Below, piece after piece: positions 23,272 to 29,491 of a DNA stretch of 29,491 nt. Each line of letters starts with the position of its first letter. The first letter of the stretch is position 1. The notes under the pieces were generated by a model that was not told the origin of the DNA, ran no database searches, and saw only the letters and a program-made list of their open reading frames with translations. A program made the translations under genes and the position numbers. Source of the stretch: Lachnospiraceae bacterium UBA5895 (lineage in GTDB: Bacteria > Bacillota > Clostridia > Lachnospirales > Lachnospiraceae); NCBI GenBank assembly GCA_002431915.1, contig DJEP01000040.1, forward strand, positions 18,741-48,231. Direction: 5' to 3'.

Positions 23272-24060
23272 ATGGCAAGATTTGAGACAAAATTTATATC
23301 ACAGACATTATTACGTTCCGTAGAACTGACCGTAATTATTCCCAGTCCTACGATTCCGGAATCCCTTGGCGTGGCGGACAGACAGGCATCCTACGAAGTG
23401 AAGGATCCCTATCCGGTATTGTATCTGCTCCACGGACTGGGCAACGATCACAGCGACTGGACCAGCTACACCAATGTGGAACTTTTCGCAGAGGAACAGT
23501 CTATGGCGGTGGTCATGATCTCCGCGGAGAATAAATTCTACCGTAAAAACGGGGACGGGGACGATTTCTTCCGTTTCCTGTCCGAGGAAGTTCCGGCATT
23601 TATCACGGGTATGTTCCCGGTATCGAAAAGACCTGAGGATACCTACATCGCAGGTCTGTCCATGGGCGGCTACGGTGCGATGATCCACGGACTGAACCAT
23701 CCGGAACGCTTTGCGGCCATCGGGGCATTTTCCGCAGCCATCGGCACCGAGGATGAGCAGGAGAAGAATAAGCTTCAGGACGGTCCCTTTGATCCTTACG
23801 GACTGATCCACAAAAATGTGGCAGAAGGGAAGAAAATTCCTCCCGTATATTTCGCCTGCGGTATGCAGGATATGCTTTGGGAAAAGGTATGCCGCTATGA
23901 GAAATTCATGGAAGAGAACGGCGTGGATGTGACCTGGGTGCCCGTAGACGGTTTCCGCCATGAGTGGAGATTCTGGAATCTTCAGATCGAGAAATTTTTA
24001 GAGTGGATCCCCCGCACAGATGCGTACGCAGCGGATCAGAAGAAGCACAGAAGCGTGTAA
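23272..24060 (+). CDS. Alpha/beta-hydrolase esterase (PF00756, esterase D / FrmB-like)
   Basis: This 262-residue cytosolic hydrolase has the esterase D fold. The oxyanion segment is LLHGLGNDHSDW (52-63), the nucleophile is S130 in GLSMGGYG, and the likely triad partners are D200 (CGMQD) and H230 (DGFRHEW). Homologues include S-formylglutathione hydrolases and carbohydrate acetyl or feruloyl esterases. In this operon the likely role is to remove acyl groups from an imported glycoside before or after GH3 action (inference). No signal peptide is present. AGGAGA at 23260-23265 fixes the start at 23272; an upstream in-frame TTG would add seven residues without a ribosome site. Confidence 0.9.
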   Translation: MARFETKFISQTLLRSVELTVIIPSPTIPESLGVADRQASYEVKDPYPVLYLLHGLGNDHSDWTSYTNVELFAEEQSMAVVMISAENKFYRKNGDGDDFFRFLSEEVPAFITGMFPVSKRPEDTYIAGLSMGGYGAMIHGLNHPERFAAIGAFSAAIGTEDEQEKNKLQDGPFDPYGLIHKNVAEGKKIPPVYFACGMQDMLWEKVCRYEKFMEENGVDVTWVPVDGFRHEWRFWNLQIEKFLEWIPRTDAYAADQKKHRSV

Positions 24061-24102
24061 GATATATTAGGAATATGGAAATATGGGAAAGGAAGAGACA
24101 AC

Positions 24103-24738
24103 GTGGTAAAGACGATTATTTTTGACCTGGACGGTGTCCTGGTGTACACAGATAAATTCCATTACCTGGCATGGAAAAAAATGGCGGACCGCATCGGCGT
24201 TCCCTTTAACGAGACGATCAACAACCGTCTGCGGGGTGTCAGCCGTATGGATTCCCTGGATATTATTCTGGAGAAAAGTACCAGAAAGTATACACAGGAA
24301 GAAAAAGAAGACCTGGCAGAAGAAAAAAACGGATACTATAAAGAGTTCCTGAAAAATATGTCCCCTGCGGATGTAAGACCCGAGATCCGGCAGATGCTGA
24401 AAGAACTTCACGAGAGAGGCTATCAGCTGGCTATCGGCTCTTCCAGTAAAAATACGAAGTTTATTCTGGCGCAGACTGCACTTACGGATGCTTTTGACGC
24501 TGTCTCCGACGGCACGAATATCACGAAGTCCAAGCCGGACCCGGAAGTATTTTTAAAGGCTGCGGAATATACGCAGACCGCACCAGGGAACTGTCTCGTG
24601 GTGGAGGATGCCGTAGCGGGAATCGATGCGGCAAAAGCCGGAGGAATGCTTGCTGCCGGAGTCGGTGAGGCGAAAACATACGAGAAAACAGATTATCCCA
24701 TGGAAAAAGTGGAAGATCTGCTGACTCTGCCATTGTAA
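24103..24738 (+). CDS. pgmB: Beta-phosphoglucomutase (HAD superfamily)
   Basis: This enzyme converts beta-glucose-1-phosphate to glucose-6-phosphate via a beta-glucose-1,6-bisphosphate intermediate. The 211-residue product has the HAD motif DLDGVL with the phosphorylated D8 and the acid/base D10, the cap-domain signature LRGVSRMDSLDIIL that is characteristic of beta-PGM, motif II SSSKNT, motif III KSKPDPEVF and motif IV VVEDAVAGIDAAKAGG. The start is GTG with AAAGGAAG upstream. Beta-PGM normally accompanies an enzyme releasing beta-glucose-1-phosphate; no GH65 or other classical phosphorylase is present here, which points to the dyad-type GH3 gene at 16636 as the supplier (inference). Confidence 0.94.
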   Translation: MVKTIIFDLDGVLVYTDKFHYLAWKKMADRIGVPFNETINNRLRGVSRMDSLDIILEKSTRKYTQEEKEDLAEEKNGYYKEFLKNMSPADVRPEIRQMLKELHERGYQLAIGSSSKNTKFILAQTALTDAFDAVSDGTNITKSKPDPEVFLKAAEYTQTAPGNCLVVEDAVAGIDAAKAGGMLAAGVGEAKTYEKTDYPMEKVEDLLTLPL

Positions 24739-24761
24739 TTGCGGGAGCATCGTGGTAATAT
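24733..24761 (+). promoter_or_regulatory. Weak candidate sigma-A promoter for the YjfB-like gene
   Basis: TTGTAA (24733-24738) and TAATAT (24756-24761) are separated by 17 bases, each with 4 of 6 consensus matches. The -35 overlaps the end of pgmB. It could let the small motility gene be expressed apart from the sugar operon. Confidence 0.3.
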
Positions 24762-24799
24762 ATCAATATCTGAAAGATACCGATAAAGGAGGTGTTCCT

Positions 24800-24991
24800 A
24801 TGGATATCGCAGGATTATCAATGTCAATGGCTTCGACCAATCTGCAGGCCAAGGTCGGAACGGCTGTACTTAGCAAGGCGATGGATACGAACGAAGCGCT
24901 GGGACAGGGAATCGTACAGATGATTGATTCCGCAGCTATGGAACGCAGCGTAACACCGGAGATTGGTGCCAATATTGATCTGCGGATTTAG
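24800..24991 (+). CDS. yjfB: Small YjfB-type putative motility protein
   Basis: From the ATG at 24800, preceded by a near-perfect AAGGAGG (24786-24792), the product is 63 residues. It resembles the YjfB family of putative motility proteins (PF14070): MDIAGLSMSMASTNLQAKVGT at the start, an amphipathic helix VLSKAMDTNEALGQGIVQMID, and the family ending GANIDLRI. The Bacillus member is under control of the motility sigma factor; the molecular role is unknown. Longer in-frame reading upstream has no ribosome site. It follows a sugar operon by 61 bases and ends 31 bases before a strong terminator, so sugar-dependent read-through could link it to that operon. Confidence 0.8.
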   Translation: MDIAGLSMSMASTNLQAKVGTAVLSKAMDTNEALGQGIVQMIDSAAMERSVTPEIGANIDLRI

Positions 24992-25012
24992 CGCAGAAAT
25001 AATACATAATAA

Positions 25013-25070
25013 ACGCTAATACAAAAAGAGTTCGGAATATTAGTTTCCGAATTCTTTTTTTACGCTAATA
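25013..25070. repeat. 9-bp direct repeats flanking the terminator, complementary to its loop
   Basis: ACGCTAATA occurs at 25013-25021 and again at 25062-25070. The CTAATA part of both copies is complementary to TATTAG (25038-25043) in the loop of the terminator between them, so alternative pairings are possible. Confidence 0.6.
25023..25061 (+). terminator. Rho-independent terminator after the YjfB-like gene
   Basis: GAGTTCGGAA (25028-25037) pairs with TTCCGAATTC (25045-25054) with one G-T pair, extended by A25023-25027 opposite T25055-25059, and seven T follow (25055-25061). It closes the sugar operon and its small downstream gene. Confidence 0.93.
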
Positions 25071-25115
25071 AAAAAAGAAAATGGCAATTTTACTAAAAAA
25101 GTGCATAAAAAACTA

Positions 25116-25144
25116 TTGCTTTTTCACCGGATTTTTTGTACATT
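25116..25144 (+). promoter_or_regulatory. Candidate sigma-A promoter of the PucR/CdaR-type regulator
   Basis: TTGCTT (25116-25121) and TACATT (25139-25144) are separated by 17 bases, each with 4 of 6 consensus matches. The region between the terminator and the gene is very AT-rich. Transcription would begin near 25151, giving a leader of about 54 bases. Confidence 0.45.
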
Positions 25145-25204
25145 TGTAATGTATGGGGTACTACGTCAAGAAGAAATTTTGGTTGGGGACTGAAGGAGCA
25201 TAAG

Positions 25205-26290
25205 ATGATATCGAATCAGATTTTACAGAACACCATTGAAGGATTGAAAGGAATCGCCAGAGTAGAGCTGTGCGTCATGGATGTGGACGGCAAGGAAGTG
25301 GCTGCCACCATGGACATGGGGAACTGCTCCAAGCCTGCGGTAGAGTTCGCATCATCTCCGGCGGATTCACAGGAGATTCAGGGATATCAGTATTTCAAGA
25401 TCTATGACGAGCAGCAGCTGGAGTATATTCTCGTAGCCGGCGGTACCGGTGAAGATGTGTATATGATCGGCAAAATGGTTGCTTTTCAGATCCAGAATCT
25501 GCTGGTGGCCTATAAGGAGAGATTCGATAAAGATAACTTCATCAAGAACCTGTTGTTAGACAATCTGCTGCTGGTGGATATCTACAGCCGTTCCAAGAAG
25601 CTGCACATTCAGACAGATGTTCCCCGCGTGGTTATGATCGTGGAGTCCGCAGGCGGCAAGGACAACAATGTCCTGGAGCTGGCAAGGAACCATTTTGGCA
25701 CCAACAGTAAGGACTTCATCACCGCAGTGGATGAGAGCAATGTGATCGTGGTGAAGGAATTCGCCGAGACCGATACCGGCAAAGAGATCGAGAAGGCTGC
25801 CAGAGCCCTGGAAGCTGCACTGCTCAAGGAAGGTATCCGGGAAGTCCGCATTGCATACGGCACCATCGTACATGAGATCAAGGAAGTCAGCCGTTCTTAT
25901 AAGGAAGCCAAAATGGCACTGGATGTGGGCAAGATTTTCTTTGATGAGAGAGATATTATCGCCTACAGTGAACTGGGCATCGGTCGTCTGATCTACCAAC
26001 TGCCGATTCCTCTGTGCAAAATGTTCATTCGTGAGATCTTCGGTGGCAAGAGCCCGGACGATTTCGACGAAGAGACACTGACGACGATCTACAAATTCTT
26101 CGAGAACAGCCTGAATGTCTCCGAGACCTCCAGACAGCTGTTCATTCACAGAAATACACTGGTATATCGTCTGGATAAGCTGCAGAAGAGTACCGGACTG
26201 GATCTGCGCGTATTTGAAGATGCCATCACCTTCAAGATCGCACTGATGGTCGTAAAATATATGAAATACATGGAAACGTACGAGTATTGA
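25205..26290 (+). CDS. PucR/CdaR-type (carbohydrate diacid) transcriptional regulator
   Basis: This 361-residue protein has the N-terminal layout of sugar-diacid recognition regulators (about 1-135; NQILQNTIEGLKGIARVELC is the opening) and a C-terminal PucR-type helix-turn-helix at about 303-335, with NVSETSRQLFIHRNTLVYRLDKL split over recognition helices. Between them is a GGDEF-like divergent domain (about 137-250). No effector can be read from the sequence. AAGGAG (25193-25198) fixes the start; 23 upstream in-frame residues lack a ribosome site. The final Tyr codon and stop TGA (26285-26290) lie inside the terminal repeat of a palindromic element, so the C-terminus ends at that element. 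The ftsEX genes follow. The abbreviation CdaR for this family must not be confused with the YbbR-type CdaR at 9045. Confidence 0.88.
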   Translation: MISNQILQNTIEGLKGIARVELCVMDVDGKEVAATMDMGNCSKPAVEFASSPADSQEIQGYQYFKIYDEQQLEYILVAGGTGEDVYMIGKMVAFQIQNLLVAYKERFDKDNFIKNLLLDNLLLVDIYSRSKKLHIQTDVPRVVMIVESAGGKDNNVLELARNHFGTNSKDFITAVDESNVIVVKEFAETDTGKEIEKAARALEAALLKEGIREVRIAYGTIVHEIKEVSRSYKEAKMALDVGKIFFDERDIIAYSELGIGRLIYQLPIPLCKMFIREIFGGKSPDDFDEETLTTIYKFFENSLNVSETSRQLFIHRNTLVYRLDKLQKSTGLDLRVFEDAITFKIALMVVKYMKYMETYEY

Positions 26291-26396
26291 TTTCTTTGGC
26301 GAGAAAGCCTCAGATGAGCAGACAACAAGTAAACTTGTTGCCCAAGAAAGCTCTGTAGGAGCGATTTTGCGAATGAGGCTCTGCAAGAAATCAATA
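26285..26396. repeat. Palindromic MITE-like repeat element, copy 2
   Basis: A 112-bp element with a perfect 12-bp terminal inverted repeat, TATTGATTTCTT (26285-26296) and AAGAAATCAATA (26385-26396). Inside are AGCCTCA (26306-26312) with TGAGGCT (26374-26380) and a perfect central hairpin CAACAAGT (26323-26330) with ACTTGTTG (26333-26340). Its plus strand matches the minus strand of copy 1 in ATTTCTTTGGCGA, AGCCTCA, ATGAGCA and a 26-base right block (26357-26382) with one difference. It has no coding capacity. Confidence 0.85.
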
Positions 26397-26429
26397 TGAT
26401 GACAAGGCAGTAGAAAGGCAAGATATAAA

Positions 26430-27173
26430 ATGGCAAATAAAGAAGCACAAAGGCTGAAGAGAGAACGAATCATTGAGGAAAACGGTATAATTTTCCTGGA
26501 CAATGTAAGCAAGTCCTATTCCTCCGGCTCTCCGGCATTGAACGGCGTAACGCTGAGCATCGGAAGAGGGGAATTTGTATTTATAGTAGGTGACAGCGGA
26601 TCCGGTAAATCGACATTGATCAAATTGCTGCTGCGGGAGCTTACGGCGACCAGCGGCAGTGTTTATGTTATGGGAAACGATCTGGCGAAATTAAAGCACA
26701 GACAGATTCCCAGATTCCGTCGTAATCTGGGCGTAGTGTTCCAGGATTTCCGACTGTTAAATGACCGCAATGTCTATGAAAATGTGGCATTTGCGCAGCG
26801 TATTGTGGAGACTCCCGTCAGTGAGATTCGCAGAAATGTTCCTGCAATTCTGGCAACTGTAGGACTTGCCGGTAAATACAAGGCGAAGACCAAGCAGCTT
26901 TCCGGTGGTGAGCAGCAGCGCGTGGCACTGGCAAGAGCACTGGTGAACAATCCTTCCGTACTTTTGGCGGATGAGCCTACCGGTAATCTGGATCCCAATA
27001 ATTCCTGGGAGATCATGAAGCTGTTAGAAGAGATCAATGAAAGCGGCACCACGGTAGTTGTGGTAACCCATAACCGCGAAATCGTCAATGCCATGCAGAA
27101 ACGAGTGATCACCATGAAAAAAGGCGTGATCATCAGCGACGAAGAGAAGGGTGGGTATATTGATGAAGATTAG
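26430..27173 (+). CDS. ftsE: Cell division ATP-binding protein FtsE
   Basis: FtsE is the ATPase of the FtsEX complex, which does not transport a solute but transmits ATP-driven conformational change to a peptidoglycan hydrolase outside the membrane. The 247-residue protein has Walker A GDSGSGKST (54-62), a Q-loop VFQDFRLL, signature LSGGEQQ (157-163), Walker B VLLADEP (D181-E182) and the H-loop VVTHNRE. A basic, charged N-terminal extension of about 18 residues precedes the normal start of FtsE (IIFLDNVSKSY). The C-terminal DEEKGGYIDED overlaps the ftsX start by 11 bases. It follows the repeat element at 26285-26396; a promoter was not evident. Confidence 0.97.
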   Translation: MANKEAQRLKRERIIEENGIIFLDNVSKSYSSGSPALNGVTLSIGRGEFVFIVGDSGSGKSTLIKLLLRELTATSGSVYVMGNDLAKLKHRQIPRFRRNLGVVFQDFRLLNDRNVYENVAFAQRIVETPVSEIRRNVPAILATVGLAGKYKAKTKQLSGGEQQRVALARALVNNPSVLLADEPTGNLDPNNSWEIMKLLEEINESGTTVVVVTHNREIVNAMQKRVITMKKGVIISDEEKGGYIDED

Positions 27174-28098
27174 TACACTTTTATATACGATCAAGCAGGG
27201 ATTTGCCAATATTTTCCGAAACAAATGGTATTCCCTGGCATCTATTGCGACCATATCGGCCTGCCTGTTTCTGTTTGGCCTGTTCTACTCCATTGTGGCT
27301 AACTTTCAGAATATTCTGAAGACGGCGGAGGAGGGTGTGTCCGTAACCGTATTTTTCCATAGTGAATGGGATGGCTGTGAGAGCCATACAGATGGACAGG
27401 TTCCTTCAGAACAGAGGATAGAGGAGATCGGACAGGAGATCGCCAAACGTGCGGAGGTATCCGATGTGCAGTTTAAATCCGCAGATGAGGCATGGGCAAC
27501 CTTCGGACCGGACTATTTCGGCGAGGACTATGCGGAAGGCTTCCCGGAGAATCCATTGGCGGGAGAAGACAGCTATGAGATTTTCCTGAGTGATGTATCC
27601 ATGCAGGATGCACTGGTGACCTGGCTGCAGTCTCTGCCGGAGGTACGTAAGGTTAATTATTCCGAGATGACCGCCAATACTTTAAGTGGTTTGAATCTGC
27701 TGATCGCTTACGTATCCATGGGCATTATCGTGATTCTGCTGGCTGTCAGCATTTTCCTGATCAGCAATACAGTAGCCATCGGTATCTCTGTGAGATCGGA
27801 AGAGATCAATATTATGAAATATATCGGTGCGACGGACTTTTTTGTACGTGCGCCTTTCGTGCTGGAAGGTATGCTGATCGGATTGATCGGTGCTGCGGTA
27901 CCTTTGGGATTGATCTATTCCCTGTACAATTACGCATTGAATTATGTGGTGAACCGCTTTATGGTACTCAGCGGTTTCCTGAATTTCCTGTCGGTAGATG
28001 AAGTGTTCCATTTCCTGATCCCGGTATCTTTGGGCGTGGGCGTGGGTATCGGCTTCCTGGGAAGTATTTCCACAGTCCGGAAGCATCTGCACGTATAG
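27163..28098 (+). CDS. ftsX: Cell division protein FtsX
   Basis: FtsX is the membrane partner of FtsE; its external loop contacts the murein hydrolase. The 311-residue product has the N-terminal segment KQGFANIFRNKWYSLASIATI with the first helix at about 20-42, a large external domain (about 43-160) and three further helices (about 170-195, 218-245 and 270-300), the standard FtsX topology. The FtsX signature near NIMKYIGATDFFVRAPFVLEG is intact. AAGGGTGG 8 bases upstream selects ATG 27163; a GTG at 27151 would add four residues. The start lies inside ftsE, so translation is coupled. A perfect hairpin follows the gene. Confidence 0.96.
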   Translation: MKISTLLYTIKQGFANIFRNKWYSLASIATISACLFLFGLFYSIVANFQNILKTAEEGVSVTVFFHSEWDGCESHTDGQVPSEQRIEEIGQEIAKRAEVSDVQFKSADEAWATFGPDYFGEDYAEGFPENPLAGEDSYEIFLSDVSMQDALVTWLQSLPEVRKVNYSEMTANTLSGLNLLIAYVSMGIIVILLAVSIFLISNTVAIGISVRSEEINIMKYIGATDFFVRAPFVLEGMLIGLIGAAVPLGLIYSLYNYALNYVVNRFMVLSGFLNFLSVDEVFHFLIPVSLGVGVGIGFLGSISTVRKHLHV

Positions 28099-28132
28099 TA
28101 ATGTGAGAACATGTAACCCGGAGCTTTTTTCG

Positions 28133-28180
28133 TCATGATGTATGCGAATATTACGATTCACATACATCATGATTGTTTTA
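28133..28180 (+). terminator. Perfect hairpin between ftsX and the M23 gene, possible weak terminator
   Basis: TCATGATGTATG (28133-28144) pairs perfectly with CATACATCATGA (28161-28172), with an inner GAAT/ATTC stem. The tail TTGTTTTA is only moderately T-rich, so termination may be partial and the hairpin may mainly set the ratio between ftsEX and the hydrolase. Confidence 0.6.
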
Positions 28181-28188
28181 TAGTGAAT

Positions 28189-28192
28189 GGAG
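28189..28192 (+). promoter_or_regulatory. Shine-Dalgarno favouring a TTG start for the M23 protein
   Basis: GGAG lies 6 bases before the in-frame TTG at 28199. It overlaps the ATG at 28187, which has no purine-rich site of its own. Initiation at TTG would give a compact signal peptide beginning NKKKK. Confidence 0.55.
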
Positions 28193-28198
28193 ATAGAA

Positions 28199-29434
28199 TT
28201 GAATAAGAAGAAAAAAGGCTTCCTGTGCCTGGCACTGTGTCTGATATTGACCGTTTCGTTTGCAGCTTACGGTCTGAGGGTGAATGCCACAAGCATGTCT
28301 TCCATTACATCGGACAGCATCCGGGAGAAACAGGATCAGATCAGCCAGGCGCAAAAAGAACGGGAAACGATGAAGAGCAATCTGAGTAACCTGGAGCAGA
28401 TCAAAAAGGATCTGGAGACGCAGAAGAGCAATCTGAAGAACTATGTGGCGCAGCTGGATCAGAATCTGAGCGAAATTGAACAGAATATTGCGGAATTGAA
28501 GAGTAAGATTACTGCCAAAGAGGAGGAGATCACTCAGACACAGGCAGAACTGGATGCGGCACTGGAACAGGAAGAAAATCAGAAAAATGCCATGATCCGG
28601 CGCATAAGAATTATGTATGAGAGAGGTGACTCATACATCCTGGACATGATGCTGAAGGCAGAAAGCTTCAGTGATTTCCTGAACCGGGCGGATTTCATGG
28701 ATCTGGTGATGGCATATGACCGCCAGCAGTGGAAAGACTTCATGGAGAACCGTAAGTATATTGAACTCTGCAAGGAGGAACTGGAGGAGGAGAAAGCGAT
28801 CCTGGACGAAGCAAAAGCCGGTGTGGAGCAGGAACAGGCGAACATGGAGGCTCTCATCGATCAGAAGAACCGGGATATCGTCGCTTACGAATCCGATATC
28901 AGTAATAAAGAACAGGCAATTAAGGAGTATAAGCAGTCCATCGCGGATCAGGATGCGGAGATCGCAGCGTTGGAGGCGGCGATTGCCGCGGAGAAAAAGA
29001 GAATTCTGGAAGCCAGCGGTACCGTGCTGACCTATGACGGAGGTGTATTCAAATTCCCTCTGGCATCCTATACCAGGATATCCGACGATTACGGCAATCG
29101 TATCCATCCGACCTTAGGAATCGAGCAGTTCCATAATGGTGTGGATTTCGCGGCACCCAAGGGAACGGCAATCTATGCAGCCTATGACGGGCAGGTGGTA
29201 GCAGCCACCTACAGCAACACCATGGGAAATTACGTAATGATCGACCATGGCGGCGGACTGTATACCATCTATATGCATGCATCGGCATTATATGTGTCCA
29301 AGGATGATATTGTGGTCCGCGGGGAGACCATTGCAGCGGTAGGATCCACCGGACGATCCACAGGTAATCATCTGCACTTCAGTGTCAGAAAAGACGGTGC
29401 ATATACGTCACCTTGGAACTACATATCGCAATAG
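28199..29434 (+). CDS. Secreted coiled-coil M23 (LytM) peptidase, EnvC/PcsB-like FtsEX partner
   Basis: The 411-residue product (TTG start; ATG 28187 would give 415) has a signal peptide (KKKK then LCLALCLILTVSFAAYG), a long coiled-coil region (about 25-245, heptad-rich, e.g. KQDQISQAQKERETMKSNLSN split into repeats) and a C-terminal M23 domain (about 275-411). Metal and catalytic residues are present: H312 and D316 in FHNGVDF and the HLH pair H391/H393. In E. coli EnvC the LytM site is degenerate and only activates amidases, whereas here the site is intact, so it is probably an active endopeptidase. It follows ftsEX and is probably the hydrolase controlled by it (inference from family pairings such as PcsB and CwlO). 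Confidence 0.9.
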   Translation: MNKKKKGFLCLALCLILTVSFAAYGLRVNATSMSSITSDSIREKQDQISQAQKERETMKSNLSNLEQIKKDLETQKSNLKNYVAQLDQNLSEIEQNIAELKSKITAKEEEITQTQAELDAALEQEENQKNAMIRRIRIMYERGDSYILDMMLKAESFSDFLNRADFMDLVMAYDRQQWKDFMENRKYIELCKEELEEEKAILDEAKAGVEQEQANMEALIDQKNRDIVAYESDISNKEQAIKEYKQSIADQDAEIAALEAAIAAEKKRILEASGTVLTYDGGVFKFPLASYTRISDDYGNRIHPTLGIEQFHNGVDFAAPKGTAIYAAYDGQVVAATYSNTMGNYVMIDHGGGLYTIYMHASALYVSKDDIVVRGETIAAVGSTGRSTGNHLHFSVRKDGAYTSPWNYISQ

Positions 29435-29436
29435 TT

Positions 29437-29491
29437 CTGCAATCGCAGAGCGCGTGACTGCTTGCAGGCAGAGCGCTATGGCGATTAGCAG
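29437..29491. repeat. GC-rich compound hairpin at the window end (truncated)
   Basis: CTGCAATCGC (29437-29446) mirrors GCGATTAGCAG (29481-29491) with one bulge. The 9-mer GCAGAGCGC occurs directly repeated at 29445-29453 and 29468-29476, and CTGC/GCAG forms a small central hairpin (29458-29467). It starts 2 bases after the M23 stop and runs to the end of the window, so its right boundary is unknown. Confidence 0.5.

Noticed and set aside
24779..24786. ACCGATAA before the YjfB-like gene as a sigma-D -10 element
   Set aside because: It abuts the AAGGAGG ribosome site; transcription starting 6-7 bases downstream would remove that site from the mRNA, and the -35 match is poor.
26306..26380. Inner stem of repeat copy 2 as a terminator for the regulator gene
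   Set aside because: The stem is not followed by a T-run in either direction and its inner sequence is shared with the element in the cdaR-glmM gap, so it is part of a repeat family.
28157..28184. TTCACA, 16 bases, TATAGT as a promoter for the M23 gene
   Set aside because: The predicted start would fall near 28191, inside or after the ribosome site, leaving no usable leader.
29445..29476. Direct repeat GCAGAGCGC as the start of a CRISPR array
   Set aside because: The repeat unit is only 9 bases, spaced 23 apart, lies inside a foldback, and no cas gene is in the window.

Overview
The window reads as a chromosomal segment of a motile, Gram-positive anaerobe, most likely a flagellated Lachnospiraceae of the Roseburia/Agathobacter/Butyrivibrio type. 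The reasons are the mreB/mbl-flgF-flgG-rod protein order known from Bacillota, a YvyF-type flagellar operon protein, the cdaA-cdaR-glmM block, RecD2 in place of RecBCD, an HPr with both His15 and Ser46, and strong purine-rich ribosome binding sites. This assignment is inference from gene content; no rRNA or tRNA gene is present.

Region 1 (1-3084): the 3' part of an MreB/Mbl gene, two flagellar rod/hook-basal-body genes and a small rod-binding protein, closed by a strong terminator. Region 2 (3171-12356): recD2, comF, the flagellar-operon protein yvyF, two unrecognised membrane proteins, then the c-di-AMP cyclase cdaA, its partner cdaR (YbbR repeats) and glmM, followed by an HPr gene with its own promoter and a terminator. 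A palindromic repeat element sits between cdaR and glmM. Region 3 (12375-15155): a CPBP-type membrane protease, an acyl-ACP thioesterase and a CvfB-like S1 RNA-binding protein, ending in a bidirectional terminator.

Region 4 (15166-25061) is the accessory-looking part: a carbohydrate utilisation locus. A ROK-family repressor is transcribed leftward, away from an operon with a GH3 enzyme of the His-Asp dyad (NagZ/Nag3) type, a fused double-ATPase sugar ABC subunit, two different permeases flanking a lipoprotein binding protein, a cytosolic esterase and a beta-phosphoglucomutase. The intergenic region has a good promoter in each direction and three related 10-5-10 inverted repeats that look like ROK operators. 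The combination of a dyad-type GH3 with beta-phosphoglucomutase suggests a phosphorolytic route: imported beta-glycoside to beta-glucose-1-phosphate to glucose-6-phosphate. A small YjfB-type motility protein follows before a strong terminator.

Region 5 (25205-29491): a PucR/CdaR-type regulator, a second copy of the palindromic repeat element (opposite orientation, contributing the regulator's stop codon), ftsE, ftsX, and a secreted coiled-coil M23 peptidase with an intact metal site, probably the hydrolase controlled by FtsEX. The window stops inside another GC-rich hairpin.

The observations most worth following are the inferred GH3/beta-PGM phosphorolysis operon with its operator set, the dispersed palindromic element found twice, and the unrecognised membrane pair just upstream of cdaA.
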